Part shown: piece by piece, positions 1-9,092 of the stretch
Layout: every line of letters starts with the position of its first letter
How positions within the stretch are numbered: the first letter of the stretch is position 1
DNA from: Oscillospiraceae bacterium
GTDB lineage: Bacteria > Bacillota > Clostridia > Oscillospirales > Ruminococcaceae
Direction of reading: 5' to 3'
Length of the DNA stretch: 64,000 nt
Assembly: GCA_025757985.1 (NCBI GenBank)
Contig: CP107210.1
Span: 1,488,001-1,552,000, forward strand
Position numbers and translations under genes: made by a program
The notes under the pieces: model-generated
Databases searched by the model: none
Seen by the model: only the letters and a program-made list of their open reading frames with translations
What the model was told of the DNA's origin: nothing

Positions 1-1
1 A

Positions 2-1435
2 GCGCTGCACTTTGCACCGGTGGATGGCATTGACGCATTGGTTGCGCAGTATAAAGATACCGCGTGGCAGATGGATACCGCCTACCGCAAGTTCTATTTG
101 AGCTATGGGAAGATCGAACGGACGCAGGACATCGAGAAGCTGCAATCGTTAGTGGAAAATGTGTACACCAACAACTTCCTTGACCCGCTGACGGTGCATT
201 GGTGCCAGAGCCTGTCCCGCGACCTGACGACATTCCAGACCGAACGGCAGATTGCATTTTACAGCACAAACGTCAGCAGTGTGCGGGAACGCATCGTTGT
301 GTTTATATCGGATGCCATGCGCTATGAAGTGGCACAGCAGCTTTTTGAGAAGCTGGCATTGGATGCCAAATGCGATGCCAAGTTGACCCCTGCAGTCAGC
401 ACAGTGCCGTCCTATACGCAGCTGGGCATGGCTGCGCTGCTGCCCCATGTCAGCTTGGAGCTTCAGCCGGACAGCACGGTGACGATTCTCGGCAAAAAGA
501 CAAACGGAACCGCAGCGCGTGAAAGCATTTTGCAGGCATCCGACAAAAATAACAGCTGCATCCAGTTCGACCAGATGCAGAATATGCGGCGCGATGACCT
601 GCGCAGCTATTTCTCCGGCAAAAATGTGGTGTTTGTTTACCACAACCAGATTGACGCGCGCGGAGATGAGGCTCGAACAGAAAATGAAGTTTTCTCCGCC
701 TGCGAAGAAGCCGTGGAGGAACTGTATAAAGAAATCCGCCGCCTGAGCGACAATGCAAACATCCGCCACTTTATTGTGACGGCGGACCACGGATTCCTGT
801 ACAAGCATGACCCGATTTTGGAGAGTGATAAGGTCATCAACCTGCCGCAGGCTGAAATCAAGAATAAGCGTTTTATCGTTTCAGACAGCACTGCGCCAAT
901 CGCCGGTGCAGTCGGCTATCCCTTGGGACAAGTTCTGAAAACCAAAGATACCCGCACGGTATATACGCCGCTGGGCAGCTCGATTTTCAAAATCGCCGGT
1001 GGCGGTCAGAACTATGTGCATGGCGGTGCATCGGTGCAGGAAATGGTGATTCCTGTATTGAACATCCGTACACAATCCGGTCGCGTGGAAACCACGAAAG
1101 CGGGTATTTCCCTGCTGCCCACACCGGAAGTTCTTATGGATCGCAGAGTTCCCCTGAAATTCTTGCAGTCGGATTTGGTGACGGACACAGTCCTGCCGGC
1201 AAATTATGAGGTCCGTATCGTAAACGAAATGGGCGATACCATTTCGACAAAGCGCACCATCGCAGCCGACAAACTGGCCGGTTGCCGGGATGAAGAACGG
1301 TATACTGATGTGGTGCTGACTTTGAAAAATAATCCGTATTCGCGCGAACGCAATTATTATTTCCTGCTGGTAGACAAGGAGACGGGAGAAACAGCCGAAA
1401 AGCGCCCGGTGAAAATCGACATCGTGAAACAGTGA
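2..1435 (+). CDS. pglZ: PglZ domain protein of a BREX-like system, C-terminal part (5' end outside window)
   Basis: The frame is open to the left edge, so only the last 477 or so residues are here; full PglZ proteins are usually 800 or more residues. The alkaline-phosphatase-like PglZ core is recognisable: VVFISDAMRYEV, a DARGDE segment, and VTADHGFLY, which match the metal-binding positions of this fold. In BREX phage defence PglZ is a conserved core component, acting in the cytoplasm with the PglX methyltransferase and the BrxC ATPase. It is followed after 12 bp by a helicase gene, so the two are surely co-transcribed. The BREX assignment is inferred from PglZ plus neighbours, because the upstream genes lie outside the window. 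Confidence 0.85.
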   Translation, partial: ALHFAPVDGIDALVAQYKDTAWQMDTAYRKFYLSYGKIERTQDIEKLQSLVENVYTNNFLDPLTVHWCQSLSRDLTTFQTERQIAFYSTNVSSVRERIVVFISDAMRYEVAQQLFEKLALDAKCDAKLTPAVSTVPSYTQLGMAALLPHVSLELQPDSTVTILGKKTNGTAARESILQASDKNNSCIQFDQMQNMRRDDLRSYFSGKNVVFVYHNQIDARGDEARTENEVFSACEEAVEELYKEIRRLSDNANIRHFIVTADHGFLYKHDPILESDKVINLPQAEIKNKRFIVSDSTAPIAGAVGYPLGQVLKTKDTRTVYTPLGSSIFKIAGGGQNYVHGGASVQEMVIPVLNIRTQSGRVETTKAGISLLPTPEVLMDRRVPLKFLQSDLVTDTVLPANYEVRIVNEMGDTISTKRTIAADKLAGCRDEERYTDVVLTLKNNPYSRERNYYFLLVDKETGETAEKRPVKIDIVKQ

Positions 1436-1447
1436 GGAGTGTAAATC

Positions 1448-4400
1448 ATGGAATACGCAACAGCTATTTCAAAAATGAATGAGTACCTCATTAAAGCCGC
1501 GCAGCTGTGCCGTAACTGGCTGGAGCCGCGCTTGAAAAGAATCGATTCACATGACTGGTGGCAAACTACGGTTTGCACCAACTTGTCTGATATGCAGTTG
1601 GAACAGGTGCAGCGCAACAATATAACTACACTTGACGGTCTTGATCTGCAAGCTTTGCTGCGTGTGATTCAGCGCAATTTGTACCCTCTTGGCAACTATG
1701 AGTATTTTACGAATTACCATGAAATGAAGGATGCCATCCGGCAGATGTTTCAGGTTCGTAATGATGTGGCACATACGACTTTGCTTGACTATTCGGAAGA
1801 GAAGATTAAAGTCGCTATGACAAGGTACATCAACTTTATGGAACTGTTCGATGGTGATAGAAGCGACATCAACGAAGCCAAGGAGTTCCGGGCTACACTT
1901 ATTAACCCGGAGCATGCTAACCCTATCCGTATTCCGGAGCCAGTCAGCGTTCAGCCTAAACCAGCGGAGGTGCGTGTTGCAGCGCAGCCTGTAAAGGCAA
2001 TGGCGCAGCCTTTTGCTGTGGGGACGATTGTTCACAAAAAGAGCGACCCCAGCCAGATGGGACCCATTATGCAAATCCGTGGTGAGGGCGACAAGGCAGA
2101 GTATAGTGTCTGGGTCAATAACAGGGTTGAGACTCTTTATGCCGACCAACTGCTGCTCAATGATGTAACCCCGAAGCGGTACAATGTCACCATTGATGAA
2201 CTAAAGGTGCTTCTGACCGCACAGCAGCTTTGCAACCCGTCTAACGATCAGTTGTACTCCTTGAATGCGGCGCGTGTGGATTTTGTTCCGTATCAGTTCC
2301 GACCGGCATTGAAGATGATTCATTCCGAGCGTCCGCGCATTCTGGTCGCGGATAGTGTTGGTGTCGGTAAAACGATTGAGGCTGGACTGATTCTTCGCGA
2401 ATTGCAGGCCCGTAATGAAGATTTTGAATCCGTTCTGATTATTTGCCCCAAGCCGCTGGTCGCTGAGCACAAGTGGCGTACCGAAATGAAACGGTTTGAT
2501 GAGAACTTTACCGAGCTGGATGGTGTGACTCTCCGAGAAGCAATCAATGAATATGATAGAGAGGGCGAATGGCCGATGGCCATGCGCAAGATGATTCTGC
2601 CTTATTCGCTGATGACAAAGGAACTTCTCAATGGTAAGGGCAAGCAAAAAGGCTTGCTGGACTTGGAAGATCCTGTCCATTTTGATCTTGTTATCATAGA
2701 TGAGGCACATCATATGCGCCATTCCAATACTGGCGCTTACAGGGTTGCACGCTATTTTACTGATAACGCTGATGCCGTTGTTATGCTGACCGCAACACCT
2801 GTGCAGACGGACGATGATGATTTGTATACGCTGCTGAACGCTTTGCGCCCGGATGTGATTCTGGATAAAAAGACCTTTAGGGAAATGCAGGAACCGAATG
2901 CGGAAATCAACGCGGCCGCACGACTGATTCGGCATCAGGCAAACAACTGGCGTTCCGAATCTGCTGAGCATTTAACTAATGCCGCGCAGACCAGCTGGGG
3001 TCGTAGTGTTATTGCAGAAAATCCAACTTACAAAAATGTGATGACACAGCTAAAAAGCGGAGAGACGCTTGATCGTACAGCGCGTATTGGTATCCTTCAC
3101 GATGTTGAAGGACTGCACAGTTTTTCGGGAATGATCAACCGAACCCGCAGACAGGATATACAGAATGATTTCTGCGTGCGTCGTCCTCAAAGTATTTCTG
3201 TCAACTTTACCGCAGAACAACAAAAGCTGTATGATGCGTTGATGGACTTTGAATCTAATGCACTTAGCTATTTGCACAGCAGTGTTCCCCTAACATTTAT
3301 GATGAGCACACTGATGCGTCAGGCGTCCAGCTGCATTTTTGGACTTGCACCGTTGCTTAAGGGAATGGTGAATCGGCGCTTGGCCGATGTTTTGTCTGAT
3401 TATTGCGCCGAAGATGGGAACGTCTCGGTAGCTGATCTTGAAAACATCAAATTGGGCGGTCTTGAGGCTGATTTCCGCAAGATGGCGAATTATGTAATCG
3501 AATTGTCGGAAAATCTTCCTCAGACAGACGAAAAATTGGATCGTTTGTTTGAGGTGATAGAAAATAAGTCTCACCAGCCAAACAATAAAATTATACTGTT
3601 CAGTTCTTTCCGCCATACACTGCGCTACTTGGAGCAGCACCTTGTTGAGCGCGGCTATCGCGTGGCACAAGTAAACGGCAGCGTTAAAGACGAAGAACGC
3701 TTGGATCTCCGCAAACGATTTGAACTTCCAGCAGACAATGCTAATGCATTGGATATTTTACTGTTTACCGAGGTTGGTTGCGAAGGTCTGGATTATCAGT
3801 TCTGCGATTTTATGATTAACTATGACCTCCCGTGGAACCCGATGGCGATTGAGCAGCGTATTGGTCGTATTGATCGACGTGGTCAAAAGAGTGATACCGT
3901 TATCATTTGCAATATTGTAACCGAAGGAACCATTGATGCGAAAATCTATCACCGTTGCTTGGAGCGTATTGGTATTTTTGAAAACTCCATCGGTGAGTGC
4001 GCAGGCATTTTGGGCGATATGACCCAGCAAATCAACGAAGCAATTTTTGATTCTACGCTCACGCAACAAGAACGTGAAGAAAAGATTGAAAAAATTGCAG
4101 ATAACGAAGTCTCCAGAGCAAGCGAGATGAAAAAGCTCGAAGATGAAAGCAAGGAACTGTTTGGCATTGACTTGTCTGGCTATGTAATGGATCGCAGTGT
4201 TACAGAAGCAGAAAATCCGTGGATTGGCGAAAGATATATTCAGGCGCTTGTGATTGACTACTTTAATAAAGTCCTTGGGGAAAAGAAAAATTACATTCAA
4301 GGCGATGGAGCGCATAAGGTTTTGACATTGAGTGGCGAGAATAGAGCCACACTAAAGCGGTTGCTTCGCAGTTCCGGTATGAAAAAATCGGAAATGTACA

Positions 4401-5068
4401 ACCAATGGTTAGACTATCTAAAGGGAAACGATACGCGAGTTTCTGTGACCTTCGACCAAGAAGAAGCTGCACGTGATAGGAATGCCATTTTCTTCACCGC
4501 AGTGCATCCCCTTGTAAAAATGGCGGCGATGGAACTTCATAAAAAGCAAGAGGTCTATATACAGCTTTTTGTTAGCGCCAATGACTACCCTGTTAATTGC
4601 GGAGATTATCCGTTCTTAATAGAAGAACGGATAATCATCGGGATGCGAAAAGAAGTTCGGATTGTTCCTATCTCTGACATCAGCTTGTCGGCATCGGATT
4701 TTTGCGATTTATTGGAAACTGCAGATTATCGAGATGTTCCTGATGCGTGTGCAGAGAATCAATGGGAAAAGCTGTCTCGGTTAAAGCGTGAGCAATGGCA
4801 GCAGGCTGTTACTCAACTCAAGGCAGACGTAAGGGAAAAGTGTGATTACCGCCGTGCAGCCGTTTTGAAAAGTTATCAATTCCGAAAAGAGGATTTGACG
4901 GCGAGAATTCAAAATGTAGCAGATGCCAATATTTTGCGTATGTACAAGAGTCAGCTTAGCAGTCTTGAGGATGAGAAGAACGAAAGGCTAAAGGAATTGT
5001 CCGATATTCAGGAACGTGCAACTGTAGAAGAAAACACCTTGGTGAAGGGCATTATTACTGTCTGCTGA
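1448..5068 (+). CDS. SNF2/DEAD-type helicase with HEPN/Swt1-like N-terminal domain (BrxHII/DrmD-like)
   Basis: This is a 1206-residue superfamily 2 helicase. The first 120 or so residues look like a Swt1/HEPN-type helical domain (RNDVAHT near residue 104). Helicase motifs follow in order: Walker A DSVGVGKT (about 300), DEAH IDEAHH (about 417), motif III LTATPVQTD (about 448), the C-terminal lobe FSSFRHTLRYLEQ (about 718) and motif VI IGRIDRRGQ (about 805). The last 300 residues are a charged helical tail. SNF2-like helicases occur in BREX types 3 and 5 (BrxHII) and in DISARM (DrmD), where they are thought to translocate on DNA. Here one follows pglZ directly, where type 1 BREX would have brxL. 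The ATG is preceded by gaggagtg. The exact BREX type cannot be decided from this window. Confidence 0.9.
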   Translation: MEYATAISKMNEYLIKAAQLCRNWLEPRLKRIDSHDWWQTTVCTNLSDMQLEQVQRNNITTLDGLDLQALLRVIQRNLYPLGNYEYFTNYHEMKDAIRQMFQVRNDVAHTTLLDYSEEKIKVAMTRYINFMELFDGDRSDINEAKEFRATLINPEHANPIRIPEPVSVQPKPAEVRVAAQPVKAMAQPFAVGTIVHKKSDPSQMGPIMQIRGEGDKAEYSVWVNNRVETLYADQLLLNDVTPKRYNVTIDELKVLLTAQQLCNPSNDQLYSLNAARVDFVPYQFRPALKMIHSERPRILVADSVGVGKTIEAGLILRELQARNEDFESVLIICPKPLVAEHKWRTEMKRFDENFTELDGVTLREAINEYDREGEWPMAMRKMILPYSLMTKELLNGKGKQKGLLDLEDPVHFDLVIIDEAHHMRHSNTGAYRVARYFTDNADAVVMLTATPVQTDDDDLYTLLNALRPDVILDKKTFREMQEPNAEINAAARLIRHQANNWRSESAEHLTNAAQTSWGRSVIAENPTYKNVMTQLKSGETLDRTARIGILHDVEGLHSFSGMINRTRRQDIQNDFCVRRPQSISVNFTAEQQKLYDALMDFESNALSYLHSSVPLTFMMSTLMRQASSCIFGLAPLLKGMVNRRLADVLSDYCAEDGNVSVADLENIKLGGLEADFRKMANYVIELSENLPQTDEKLDRLFEVIENKSHQPNNKIILFSSFRHTLRYLEQHLVERGYRVAQVNGSVKDEERLDLRKRFELPADNANALDILLFTEVGCEGLDYQFCDFMINYDLPWNPMAIEQRIGRIDRRGQKSDTVIICNIVTEGTIDAKIYHRCLERIGIFENSIGECAGILGDMTQQINEAIFDSTLTQQEREEKIEKIADNEVSRASEMKKLEDESKELFGIDLSGYVMDRSVTEAENPWIGERYIQALVIDYFNKVLGEKKNYIQGDGAHKVLTLSGENRATLKRLLRSSGMKKSEMYNQWLDYLKGNDTRVSVTFDQEEAARDRNAIFFTAVHPLVKMAAMELHKKQEVYIQLFVSANDYPVNCGDYPFLIEERIIIGMRKEVRIVPISDISLSASDFCDLLETADYRDVPDACAENQWEKLSRLKREQWQQAVTQLKADVREKCDYRRAAVLKSYQFRKEDLTARIQNVADANILRMYKSQLSSLEDEKNERLKELSDIQERATVEENTLVKGIITVC

Positions 5069-5087
5069 TTGAATTTGAGGAAGTACT

Positions 5088-7784
5088 ATGGGAGATTTAT
5101 TTGCTGAAATTCGAAAACAGCACATTGAAGATTATGGTTCAAAATTTGAAGAGTGGGCTCCACGCATTTTGGTGGATCAATATAGTGACCGGACGCATTT
5201 TATCTATGAGTTGATTCAGAATGCCGAGGATGCAGGAGCAACATATCTGACGTTTAATCTTTACCCTGATCGTCTTGTGTTGTGCCATAATGGAAAGCCG
5301 TTTACAGAAGCCGATATTCGAGGGATATGTGGTATACGGTCAACAAAGGATGAGCCGGACTCCGGTAAAATTGGAAGATTTGGCATTGGATTCAAATCGG
5401 TTTATGCGTATACCAAAACGCCAGCTATCTATTCTGGACAATATGCGTTTAGAATTCAAAATTTGATTCTTCCGTATGCCGAAAACAATATATCCTCTGA
5501 AGGGAATACAGTTCTCATTTTGCCATTTGACGGCAATGTGAATGCCGATGTCGCTAATTGTGATATTGAAATTGCCTTAAGAAAGTACATTTCTTCAGAT
5601 GTTCTTTTCGCACTCCATAATATCAAAAAAATAGGTTGCAAGGTTTATCCAACTGAAGAAGAGTGGACCATTGTCAAGCAAAGTAATCCCCTATCTGAAT
5701 TCGTCGATCACATTCATATTATTGAAGAGCCCTATAATGAAGAAAAAGAATTGCTTGTTTTCCATACAACGGACAGCCAGCCGATTTTAATAGGATATAG
5801 CTTGGCAGAAGCAGAAGATGGAAAAAAATATGTGATACCTGCTAATCAGCATTATCTTTATGTTTTTTTCCCAACATCTGTTGAAACACATTTGTCTTTT
5901 TATATCCATGCCCCGTTCTCTACTACACCGGCTCGCGACAATGTTCGCCATAATGAAATCAACAAAGTTCTTTCAAAACAGTTAAATCAATTGTTTGCCG
6001 ATAGTATAAAATGGCTGCTTGAACACGGCTATGTAACGCTCAAGTTCCTTAACAATGTCTATCCACTGGAGGATGATTGCAGAGAAGAAACACTACAGGG
6101 ACTTTACTACACCGGGAAAAAGTTGTTTGAAGAGGGCGTTCGGCTTTTTCAAACGGAAGATAATGATTATTGCTCAGTCCCAGAAGCCGTCCTGCCGTAT
6201 GCAAAAAATATACCTGAAAGCATTACACAAGAGATATTGCAAAGTGAAAATGAAAATCGTGTTTGCTGGGTTAAAGCAGATGTTTGTACAGAGGCCTACG
6301 CACGGTTATGGGAATACTTGACGCATACATTAGGTATCAAGGTCTTGCGTTGGAGAGATGTTCTTCCAAAACTGGGTGCTGAAATACTTGAGAAACAATC
6401 TGATGAATGGCTCTTGCATCTGCTGGATGTTATTTATCCTACTTGCACTGGTTTCTTGAAGCTGAGGGATAAAGTAGATGCTCGTACAATTCCCCTTGTT
6501 CGCCTTCAAGATGGTAGACATATCTGCTGCCAGTATGAGGGCGTTGCGCAGGTTTATATAAATAATCCGATTTCTTGTAAAAACAAAATTCGAAATTCGA
6601 TTCTTTACGATGAACGTGGGTATGAGTTTTATACAGACGCACTTGGAATTGGAGAGTACAATGCTGTTCAAGAATTGAAAGATGATGTGGTGTGCTTTTA
6701 CGGGGAAGATTCAGAGGATACAGATATTCCTTTTGAAGACAATATTGAACATTTCTCGGTTATCAAGCGTGCGCTAAAGGAAAATGAAACAGAGGTTCGA
6801 AAGATTCTAAAAAATGTACCAATCGTACTGAGTAATGCAGGATGGATGCCACCTACAGCCTGCTATTTGCCTGATGAAATGGTAAATCGGACACCACAAG
6901 AGAGCCAGTTACTTCATGGGGTGAATTTGAAGTGGGTATCTGACAGATATAAGGAATATGTGGCAGCAGATGTATTCAAAAAAATCGGATGTAATGTAAC
7001 TCTGAAGTCAATCCAAGTTGATAAAAGAAGCTATTTGGAATTGCTGTCGCAGTACAATCCTGATTTGTGTGTGAAGGTACGTGGAGCAATATTTAATAAA
7101 ACCTACACTGAAATTATAGAAACCACTGAGCCAGAGATTTGGAATTGGTCGTTTGCGATTGATCATATTGGGGAATTGCTTTCGGAAGTATCGCTTGAAA
7201 AATCGCTTGAAATCGTTGATTACTTGGATGATGTCGTAAAAAGCCATCCACTATATGGCACTATGCGAGGAGCAAACGATAGAAATTTCAACGGAAAAAG
7301 TGTTGCAACACTTGGAAATATTCCGTCTGCATTAGCGGTAGCGTTGGAATCGGCAAAATGGCTATATGACGCTGATGGAACGGCAAAGATTGCTTCTGAG
7401 CTAAAACGTTCCGAACTTCACGCAGTCTATACTGGGCACGGTAGGAAATTGTTTGCGCAACTCAATTTTATCGAGGAAAATGAAGCAGTAGAGGCTGCCA
7501 TTCAAAGCGTAGATACACCCTATCAGGATTTCGTCAGTACAATGCTGAAGAAACCCGATGAATTACGTTGGATGTATGAAGCCTATCAAAAGTTCCAGAA
7601 GAAGAAAATGAAGGAGGAACAGCAACCAAAATCTTTAATTCAAGTGCTGGAAAGTCAGAGCAGCGAACAGACGGAGATAGATGCTAATTCTGCACCAGAT
7701 GATGAAACATTGGGTGAATATGGCGCTGTCCGAAATGTAAACCGTCGTGAAAAAAATTGGAAGAAAGCTTTCAGGAAGGCTTAG
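5088..7784 (+). CDS. Sacsin-like (HSP90-type) ATPase, frameshifted before its C-terminal zinc domain
   Basis: The first 250 residues are a GHKL/HSP90-type ATPase of the sacsin family: ELIQNAEDAGA (N-box, about 40), LVLCHNGKPF (about 65) and GRFGIGFKSVY (about 98). The remaining 600 residues have no motif I can name. It starts 19 bp after the helicase stop, so it belongs to the same operon. Reading ends at 7784 just after an A7 run (7750-7756). A -1 shift there continues without interruption into the zinc-finger frame ending at 8227, which would make a protein of about 1046 residues. Sacsin-like ATPases with C-terminal HNH-like ends are common in defence islands. A role as sensor or effector beside the BREX genes is inference. 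Confidence 0.85.
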   Translation: MGDLFAEIRKQHIEDYGSKFEEWAPRILVDQYSDRTHFIYELIQNAEDAGATYLTFNLYPDRLVLCHNGKPFTEADIRGICGIRSTKDEPDSGKIGRFGIGFKSVYAYTKTPAIYSGQYAFRIQNLILPYAENNISSEGNTVLILPFDGNVNADVANCDIEIALRKYISSDVLFALHNIKKIGCKVYPTEEEWTIVKQSNPLSEFVDHIHIIEEPYNEEKELLVFHTTDSQPILIGYSLAEAEDGKKYVIPANQHYLYVFFPTSVETHLSFYIHAPFSTTPARDNVRHNEINKVLSKQLNQLFADSIKWLLEHGYVTLKFLNNVYPLEDDCREETLQGLYYTGKKLFEEGVRLFQTEDNDYCSVPEAVLPYAKNIPESITQEILQSENENRVCWVKADVCTEAYARLWEYLTHTLGIKVLRWRDVLPKLGAEILEKQSDEWLLHLLDVIYPTCTGFLKLRDKVDARTIPLVRLQDGRHICCQYEGVAQVYINNPISCKNKIRNSILYDERGYEFYTDALGIGEYNAVQELKDDVVCFYGEDSEDTDIPFEDNIEHFSVIKRALKENETEVRKILKNVPIVLSNAGWMPPTACYLPDEMVNRTPQESQLLHGVNLKWVSDRYKEYVAADVFKKIGCNVTLKSIQVDKRSYLELLSQYNPDLCVKVRGAIFNKTYTEIIETTEPEIWNWSFAIDHIGELLSEVSLEKSLEIVDYLDDVVKSHPLYGTMRGANDRNFNGKSVATLGNIPSALAVALESAKWLYDADGTAKIASELKRSELHAVYTGHGRKLFAQLNFIEENEAVEAAIQSVDTPYQDFVSTMLKKPDELRWMYEAYQKFQKKKMKEEQQPKSLIQVLESQSSEQTEIDANSAPDDETLGEYGAVRNVNRREKNWKKAFRKA

Positions 7785-8227
7785 AGGGAACAACTGCGGT
7801 AGCACCGCGATTGCACTACGTTTACTCAGAGAGTAATCAGGGAGAAAAAGCTTTCTTGGCGGCACAATATTATGGAAAATGCCAAATCTGCGGAAAACAG
7901 ATTTTTCGTAGTAATGGAAAGCCTTATTTTGAAGCCTGCAATATTCTCCCGACTAATGCTATTCCAGATAGGTACAAACATAGCATTTCAGAAGGTTGGA
8001 ATTCTCTTTGTCTATGTCCTAACTGTGCTGCTGAATTTAAGTACGGAAAAAAGAATCTGTCTGAGCTTATTTCGATGATACAAGATTACCATGTGAAAGA
8101 AAATGACGAAAATTTGATTACCTGCAGGATAGAAATGCAGGGAGAACAAAGGACAATCAAATATACTGGAAAGCATTTCTTGGCACTGCAAAAAGCAATT
8201 GAGTATTATTCCGACGATGCTAAATGA
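7757..8227 (+). CDS. HNH-like zinc C-terminal domain of the sacsin-like ATPase (-1 frame)
   Basis: This frame carries two zinc pairs (CQICGKQ and CLCPNCA, 46 residues apart) around an EACNILP segment, an arrangement typical of HNH-like or treble-clef ends of sacsin-type defence ATPases. The only start candidate is a TTG immediately after the A7 run, with no ribosome binding site, so separate translation is unlikely. The zero-frame codons through the run read GAA AAA AAT, which matches the X XXY YYZ slippery pattern A AAA AAT for -1 slippage. The options are programmed frameshifting, transcriptional slippage, a real one-base deletion, or a sequencing error. Confidence 0.7.
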   Translation: MEESFQEGLEGTTAVAPRLHYVYSESNQGEKAFLAAQYYGKCQICGKQIFRSNGKPYFEACNILPTNAIPDRYKHSISEGWNSLCLCPNCAAEFKYGKKNLSELISMIQDYHVKENDENLITCRIEMQGEQRTIKYTGKHFLALQKAIEYYSDDAK

Positions 8228-8269
8228 TGCCGCAGAAAATAAAGGCTCTGTGGGAAGAAAGGAGACACT

Positions 8270-8362
8270 ATGATTGGATTCGCTAAAAGATGGAGCACAG
8301 AACAGCGTATTCGGGCAACGTTTCAGCTAATAAATAATGTTTTGAAATCAGGGATGAGGTAG
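8270..8362 (+). CDS. Possible 30-residue ORF, unknown
   Basis: An ATG follows a good ribosome binding site (aaaggag, 5 nt spacing) and reads MIGFAKRWSTEQR to a TAG at 8360. Nothing in it is recognisable. It sits at the change from the defence operon to the much more AT-rich lipid operon. It could be a real small protein, a leader peptide, or the stub of a gene cut at the island junction. Confidence 0.3.
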   Translation: MIGFAKRWSTEQRIRATFQLINNVLKSGMR

Positions 8363-8375
8363 AAAGGAAAGTTCC

Positions 8376-9056
8376 ATGACAAAAGATGAAGTAAAAAAAC
8401 TCAGGATGAACAGTCCGGAATCACTACAGTTTTTAAATAATGCTACAAAATTTTATAATTTAATGATGATGTATCGTTGTGCTATTCGGGAGATACAAAC
8501 TAAGCTTGAGGTTTTGGATGATGAATTTTCAGTTGAGAACAATCGAAATCCTATTTCTTTTATAAAAACAAGAATTAAGAAGCCCAATAGTATTTACAAT
8601 AAACTGCAGAAGATGGGATATGAATTTACAACAGAAAATATACAGATATATCTCAATGATGTAGCAGGCGTTCGAATAGTTTGTGCGTTTATTGACGATA
8701 TTTATATGATATCAGATTTGATTACCAAACAGGATGATATTAAAGTTATTGAAATAAAAGATTATATAAAAAATCCAAAATCGAATGGTTATCGAAGCTA
8801 TCATATGATTGTTGAAATACCAGTATTTTTTGCTAAGGGTAAAACACCTATGCGTGTAGAATTACAGATTCGAACCAATGGTATGGATTTCTGGGCAACG
8901 TTGGAACATCAACTTCGCTATAAAAAAGGAATTGAAGAAATGCCTGGCTATGATGAGATAAGTGAAGAATTACTTCATTCTGCAAGAGCTATCATTGAAG
9001 CAGATAATGAAATGCAGAGAATAAAAGACAAAATTGGTATGTTCCACGAAATTTAA
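8376..9056 (+). CDS. Small alarmone synthetase, RelA/SpoT domain (RelP/RelQ-like)
   Basis: This 226-residue protein consists of a single RelA/SpoT nucleotidyltransferase domain, with no HD hydrolase or TGS/ACT regulatory domains. Family motifs are GVRIVCAFIDDIY (about 90), NGYRSYHMIVEIP (about 138) and VELQIRTNGMDFWATLEHQLRYK (split around residues 165-190). Such enzymes transfer pyrophosphate from ATP to GDP or GTP to make (p)ppGpp in the cytoplasm. A ribosome binding site (agaaaggaa) precedes the ATG. It is the first gene of an AT-rich operon of phospholipid and sensor genes, which suggests that alarmone production and envelope remodelling are co-expressed (inference). Confidence 0.88.
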   Translation: MTKDEVKKLRMNSPESLQFLNNATKFYNLMMMYRCAIREIQTKLEVLDDEFSVENNRNPISFIKTRIKKPNSIYNKLQKMGYEFTTENIQIYLNDVAGVRIVCAFIDDIYMISDLITKQDDIKVIEIKDYIKNPKSNGYRSYHMIVEIPVFFAKGKTPMRVELQIRTNGMDFWATLEHQLRYKKGIEEMPGYDEISEELLHSARAIIEADNEMQRIKDKIGMFHEI

Positions 9057-9092
9057 GCAGAAATTTGATCGAATAGAAAGGTTGGAATATAT

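Noticed and set aside
149..808. Long minus-strand open frame opposite pglZ
   Set aside because: It is the antisense of a clearly conserved PglZ domain, has no ribosome binding site and no recognisable motif.
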